Positions 37,916 to 43,159 of a stretch of 43,159 bases of DNA are shown here, one piece after another. The DNA comes from Microbacterium sp. Root53 (GTDB lineage Bacteria > Actinomycetota > Actinomycetes > Actinomycetales > Microbacteriaceae). The stretch is taken from assembly GCF_001426925.1 (NCBI RefSeq), contig NZ_LMFR01000012.1:362035-405193 (forward strand), written 5' to 3'. The translations under genes and the position numbers were made by a program. Position 1 is the first letter of the stretch. Each line of letters begins with the position of its first letter. The notes under the pieces are model-generated. The model did no database searches and was not told where the DNA came from. It saw only the letters and a list, made by a program, of their open reading frames with translations.

Positions 37916-38959
37916 GTGACGAGGGATCTCTCGGGCGTCGACGCCCGACGCATGCGCCACGCCGCCCAGCTGCTCGGCGGCTCCGACCTCTCGCCCGCCG
38001 AGGTGGTGGCTCGCGGCGTCGCGCTGCAGGGCCAGGACCTGCCGGCCGTGCTGCGCGCGATCGCCATCCGCTCCCGGCCGGGCACGACGCTCGACGACGT
38101 GCGGGCGGCGTTCGACACGGGGCGGCTCGTGCGCTCGTGGCCGATGCGCGGCACGCTGTTCGCGACGACGCCGCGCCACCTGGCGGCGATCCTGCACCAC
38201 ACGGCGGACCGCGTGCAGCGCTCAGCGACCCGGCGCCGCGCCGAGCTGGGCCTCGACGACACCACGATCGACCGGGCGCGCGGCATCCTGCGCGACGCCC
38301 TGCAGGAGCGGCCGCGCACGCGCGCGGAGGCGGTCGCCCTGTGGGAGGCGGCGGGCATCCCCGCCGGCGGGGGACGCGGGTACCACCTGCTGTTCCATCT
38401 CGCGATCGACGGCCTGATGCACTGGGGGCCGTTCGCGGGCGCTCAGCAGCAGCTGGTCCTCCCTCCCGCGATCGAGACGCATCCGGACGACCTCGTCGGC
38501 GTCCTGCGGGGGTACATCCTGTCGCACGGGCCGGTGACACCGGACGACGCCGCCTGGTGGCTCAAGCTGCCCAAGACGCAGGTGCGCCGGGAGGCCGCGC
38601 GCATCGCGGATCTCGTCGAGGTGACGGTCGAGGGCGCCCCCGCCTGGGTGATCGGCGACCCTCCCGTGCCGGGGCCCTCGGGCGTGACGCTCACGGCGGG
38701 CTTCGACGAGTGGATCCTCGGCTACGCCGACCGCTCCCTGGTCGCGACGCCCGAGGTGCTGGCGGCGCTGGTGCCGGGCGGCAACGGCATCTTCCGCCCC
38801 ACCGTCCTGGTCGACGGCGTGGCCGTCGGGACGTGGCGGCTGCCGCCCGCGCGGTCCGCCTCGGCGCCGCGCGTGCCCCTCCTGGATCTGGTCGCACCGG
38901 TCGACGCGGCCACCCGGCGCGCCATCGACGACGCGCTCGCGACCTGGCCTCACGGCTGA
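37916..38959 (+). CDS. Winged-helix DNA-binding protein of the HTH_42/AlkZ-like superfamily
   Basis: This 347-residue protein matches the winged-helix superfamily that includes the DNA glycosylases AlkZ (Streptomyces) and YcaQ/AlkX (E. coli), which release alkylated or crosslinked bases. Visible features are VALQGQDLPAVL at residues 35-46, with Q38-G39-Q40 at the position of the catalytic Q-x-Q of AlkZ, RSWPMRGTLFATTPRHL, and GFDEWILGYADRSL near residue 263. Most actinobacterial members are annotated only as winged-helix proteins. Glycosylase activity is an inference from the motif. No antibiotic cluster is nearby. It is convergent with the VOC protein. Confidence 0.85.
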   Translation: MTRDLSGVDARRMRHAAQLLGGSDLSPAEVVARGVALQGQDLPAVLRAIAIRSRPGTTLDDVRAAFDTGRLVRSWPMRGTLFATTPRHLAAILHHTADRVQRSATRRRAELGLDDTTIDRARGILRDALQERPRTRAEAVALWEAAGIPAGGGRGYHLLFHLAIDGLMHWGPFAGAQQQLVLPPAIETHPDDLVGVLRGYILSHGPVTPDDAAWWLKLPKTQVRREAARIADLVEVTVEGAPAWVIGDPPVPGPSGVTLTAGFDEWILGYADRSLVATPEVLAALVPGGNGIFRPTVLVDGVAVGTWRLPPARSASAPRVPLLDLVAPVDAATRRAIDDALATWPHG

Positions 38960-38976
38960 GCTCGGCGCCCCGCGGA

Positions 38977-39390
38977 TCAGGGAAGCACGGACTCCCCGAT
39001 GGGCCCGGGGTTGTACGCGACCTCCCAGCGATAGCCGTCGGGGTCGGCGATGTAGCCGGTGTACCCGCCCCAGGAGCGGCGGACGGGCTCGGAGACGAGG
39101 GTGGCCCCGGCCGCGCGCGCCTCGGCGATGACCGCGTCGACCTCCGACTCGCTCGCGACGTTGTGGGCGAGCGTGATGGGCGCGACGCCGTCGGCCTTCA
39201 TGGGCCCGAGCTCGGCCTCCGCGTGCGCGCGGTCCCAGAGCGAGAGCATCAGCTTGTCGCCCACCCGGAGCATCAGCACCTCGCCCTCGACATGCAGCTC
39301 CTCGTGCCATCCCAGCCGGTCGACGTAGAAGGCCCGGCTGGCCTCGACGTCGTCGACCACGAGCGTGATGAAGCTGATGCGCTGTTCCAT
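38977..39390 (-). CDS. VOC family protein (glyoxalase/bleomycin-resistance fold)
   Basis: A 137-residue cytoplasmic protein with two beta-alpha-beta-beta-beta modules. It starts MEQRISFITLVVDDVEASRAFYVDRLGWHEE and ends with TGYIADPDGYRWEVAYNPG, the typical second metal-side strand of the family. Relatives are glyoxalases, dioxygenases or drug-binding proteins; no substrate can be named. It lies downstream of the clp gene on the same strand, but after a terminator, and about 98 nt separate them. Confidence 0.88.
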   Translation of the reverse strand: MEQRISFITLVVDDVEASRAFYVDRLGWHEELHVEGEVLMLRVGDKLMLSLWDRAHAEAELGPMKADGVAPITLAHNVASESEVDAVIAEARAAGATLVSEPVRRSWGGYTGYIADPDGYRWEVAYNPGPIGESVLP

Positions 39391-39446
39391 CTCCGCATGC
39401 TCCCACGCGGGCGGGACATCCGGTAGCGGCGGCCCCGCGAACGCGA

Positions 39447-39479
39447 CGAGGCCCAGGAGCGCTCGGCTCCGGGGCCTCG
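39447..39479 (-). terminator. Terminator of the clp gene
   Basis: CGAGGCCC (39447-39454) pairs with GGGCCTCG (39472-39479). GGAGC (39456-39460) and GCTCC (39466-39470) extend the stem inside. It lies 9 nt after the stop of the Clp ATPase on the minus strand. Confidence 0.75.
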
Positions 39480-39488
39480 CCGGCGGGT

Positions 39489-42014
<2,526 letters not shown>

Positions 42015-42058
42015 CGCGGATCTCCTCGATGGACGTGAAGTTGCGTGATGTCGTATCA

Positions 42059-42089
42059 AGCCTAAGAACTTGAGCCGACTGATATCAAC
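42059..42089 (-). promoter_or_regulatory. Promoter of the clp gene with a HAIR-like (HspR) operator
   Basis: On the minus strand TTGATA (42083-42088) and TAGGCT (42059-42064) are 18 bp apart. Overlapping the spacer, 42069-42089 reads CTTGAGC-N7-TATCAAC. This matches 10 of 14 fixed bases of the HspR site CTTGAGT-N7-ACTCAAG with correct spacing. Heat-shock control by HspR is therefore plausible. Confidence 0.55.
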
Positions 42090-42141
42090 TTCAACCACGG
42101 TCACCCCGGGTTATTCCCGGCGCCGCTCTGCCGGCTTGGCC

Positions 42142-42147
42142 TAGCCT
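42142..42147 (+). promoter_or_regulatory. Probable -10 box (TAGCCT) of a leaderless promoter
   Basis: TAGCCT, 6 nt (GGGCTC), then the GTG at 42154. The TAG is in frame with the start. Confidence 0.5.
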
Positions 42148-42153
42148 GGGCTC

Positions 42154-42909
42154 GTGCGCGAGTTCTGGCGGGGTGTGAAGACGCTCGTCGACGGCTTCCG
42201 ATGGTGGCGCCGCAGACCCGGCGTCATGGCGGCGGGCCTCGTCCCGGCAGCGATCGTCGGGGCGCTGCTGACCGGCGCGCTCGTCGCCCTGGGATTCGCG
42301 CTTGCCGGCTTCGTCGAGCTGATCACGCCGTTCGCCGACGGCTGGGGCGAGGCGTGGGCCGGGCTCTTCCGCACGGTGATCGGGATCGCGCTGTTCGGCG
42401 GCGCGGTCGTGCTCTCGATCGCGACGTTCACCGCGCTCACCCTCGTGGTGGGCGAGTCGTTCTACGACCGGATCTGGCGCTCGGTCGAGCGGGAGATCGG
42501 CGGCGCGGTGCCCGAGACGCCATACGGCTTCCTCGCCTCGGTCGCCGACGGCCTGGGGCTGTTCGGGAAGGGCGTGCTCGCCGCACTGGGCGCGGGCGCT
42601 GTGGCCCTCGTGCCGGTCGTCGGCGGCCCCGCGGGCGCCGTCGTGGGCGCACTGCTCAACGGCCGCGTGCTGGCCGACGAACTCGCCTCTCACGGGCTCA
42701 CCGCGCGGGGCCTCGACGCCTCGGCCCGCGCGCGCCTGCTGCGCGCGCACCGCGCCCGCGTGTTGGGCTTCGGGGTCGCGGTGCACGTGTGCTTCCTCGT
42801 GCCGCTCGCCGCCATCGTGGTGATGCCCGCAGCCGTCGCCGGCGCCGCGCTCCTCGCGCGCCACGTCGCCGGCGAGGCGACCACGCTCCCCTCACCGCGC
42901 CGCGCCTGA
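42154..42909 (+). CDS. EI24 domain-containing membrane protein
   Basis: This 251-residue membrane protein of the EI24/CysZ-like family begins MREFWRGVKTLVDGFRWW. Helices follow at about residues 25-55, 70-100, 135-175 and 205-240. The loop GESFYDRIWRSVEREIGG after the second helix group is a family hallmark. E. coli CysZ transports sulfate, but actinobacterial EI24 proteins have no known cargo. The GTG start follows a leaderless-type box. The stop is 12 nt from the convergent HNH gene end. Confidence 0.85.
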   Translation: MREFWRGVKTLVDGFRWWRRRPGVMAAGLVPAAIVGALLTGALVALGFALAGFVELITPFADGWGEAWAGLFRTVIGIALFGGAVVLSIATFTALTLVVGESFYDRIWRSVEREIGGAVPETPYGFLASVADGLGLFGKGVLAALGAGAVALVPVVGGPAGAVVGALLNGRVLADELASHGLTARGLDASARARLLRAHRARVLGFGVAVHVCFLVPLAAIVVMPAAVAGAALLARHVAGEATTLPSPRRA

Positions 42910-42921
42910 TCGACACCACCT

Positions 42922-43159
42922 TCAGAAGGGCGGCGGGTCTGAGCCGAAGTCGGGGCGGGCGATCTCCGCGGACGCTTCGAATCGGACGACCGGGGTGGGT
43001 TTGTGTTTGTAGGCCCTGCCGGTGGGACTGATGACTTCCATGACGCCGCCGGGCCCGTGGCGGAAGTTCCAGTTCGAGTTGTGTTTGAGGACGTGGTGGG
43101 CGCGGCAGAGGTTGGCGAGGTTGCGGACGGTGGTGGGGCCGCCGTGGGAGTACGGGATG
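42922..43159 (-). CDS. HNH endonuclease-type protein (DUF222 family), C-terminal part
   Basis: The minus strand gives the last 79 residues of a protein that begins beyond the window. It contains PYSHGGPTTVRNLANLCRAHHVLKHNSNW, the C-terminal half of an HNH nuclease motif with the LCRAHHxxKH core, then a short tail ending DFGSDPPPF and a stop at 42922. This is the typical end of DUF222/HNH proteins of Microbacteriaceae. It cannot be compared with the partial copy at the left edge, because the two fragments cover different parts of the protein. The HNH residues present look intact. Confidence 0.85.
   Translation of the reverse strand, partial: IPYSHGGPTTVRNLANLCRAHHVLKHNSNWNFRHGPGGVMEVISPTGRAYKHKPTPVVRFEASAEIARPDFGSDPPPF

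Overview
The window is about 43 kb of very GC-rich, densely coding DNA. It looks like the chromosome of an actinobacterium of the Microbacteriaceae, most likely Microbacterium or a close relative. The reasons are the codon use, the DUF222-type HNH endonucleases at both edges, a monomeric NADP-dependent isocitrate dehydrogenase, a protein O-mannosyltransferase, and many starts placed 6-7 nt after a TAGNNT -10 box, which suggests leaderless transcripts. This placement is inferred from the sequence; no 16S rRNA gene, tRNA gene, phage, insertion sequence or CRISPR array was seen.

Layout. 1-9.2 kb: the start of a DUF222/HNH gene, protein O-mannosyltransferase, an aldo/keto reductase, a GT4 glycosyltransferase, a DUF817 membrane protein and the large helicase HrpA, which carries an in-frame repeat insertion. 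9.3-11.9 kb: a complete polar amino-acid ABC operon. 11.9-13.75 kb: the decayed remains of a secreted carbohydrate-active protein (four frameshifts, lost 3' end). 13.9-20.5 kb: a PLP aminotransferase, isocitrate dehydrogenase, a zinc-less MDR oxidoreductase, a Gfo/Idh/MocA oxidoreductase and a NYN-LOTUS RNA-associated protein. 20.5-37 kb: a xylan and xylo-oligosaccharide utilisation region. 37-43.2 kb: an LLM oxidoreductase, an AlkZ-like winged-helix protein, a VOC protein, a ClpC-like unfoldase behind an HspR-like operator, an EI24 membrane protein and the end of a second HNH gene.

The sugar region reads as one programme. A binding lipoprotein and two permeases (no ATPase encoded here) should import xylo-oligosaccharides. 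A GH3 enzyme resembling Streptomyces beta-xylosidase is the last gene of that operon. A divergent LacI regulator is followed directly by a GH10 xylanase without a signal peptide. Next come xylose isomerase and xylulokinase. A CE7 acetyl esterase, its own divergent LacI regulator, a ketoglutarate-semialdehyde-type dehydrogenase and a ROK regulator form the other arm. Because the GH10, GH3 and CE7 proteins all lack secretion signals, imported acetylated oligosaccharides are probably deacetylated and cut inside the cell.

The most noteworthy non-gene signals are: the 41-nt repeat found between genes and inside hrpA; the recurrent TAGNNT-6-nt-start architecture; candidate operators for both LacI regulators and for the clp gene; and two interlocking inverted repeats between xylA and xylB. 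I did not find a clearly new multi-gene defence or mobile system.
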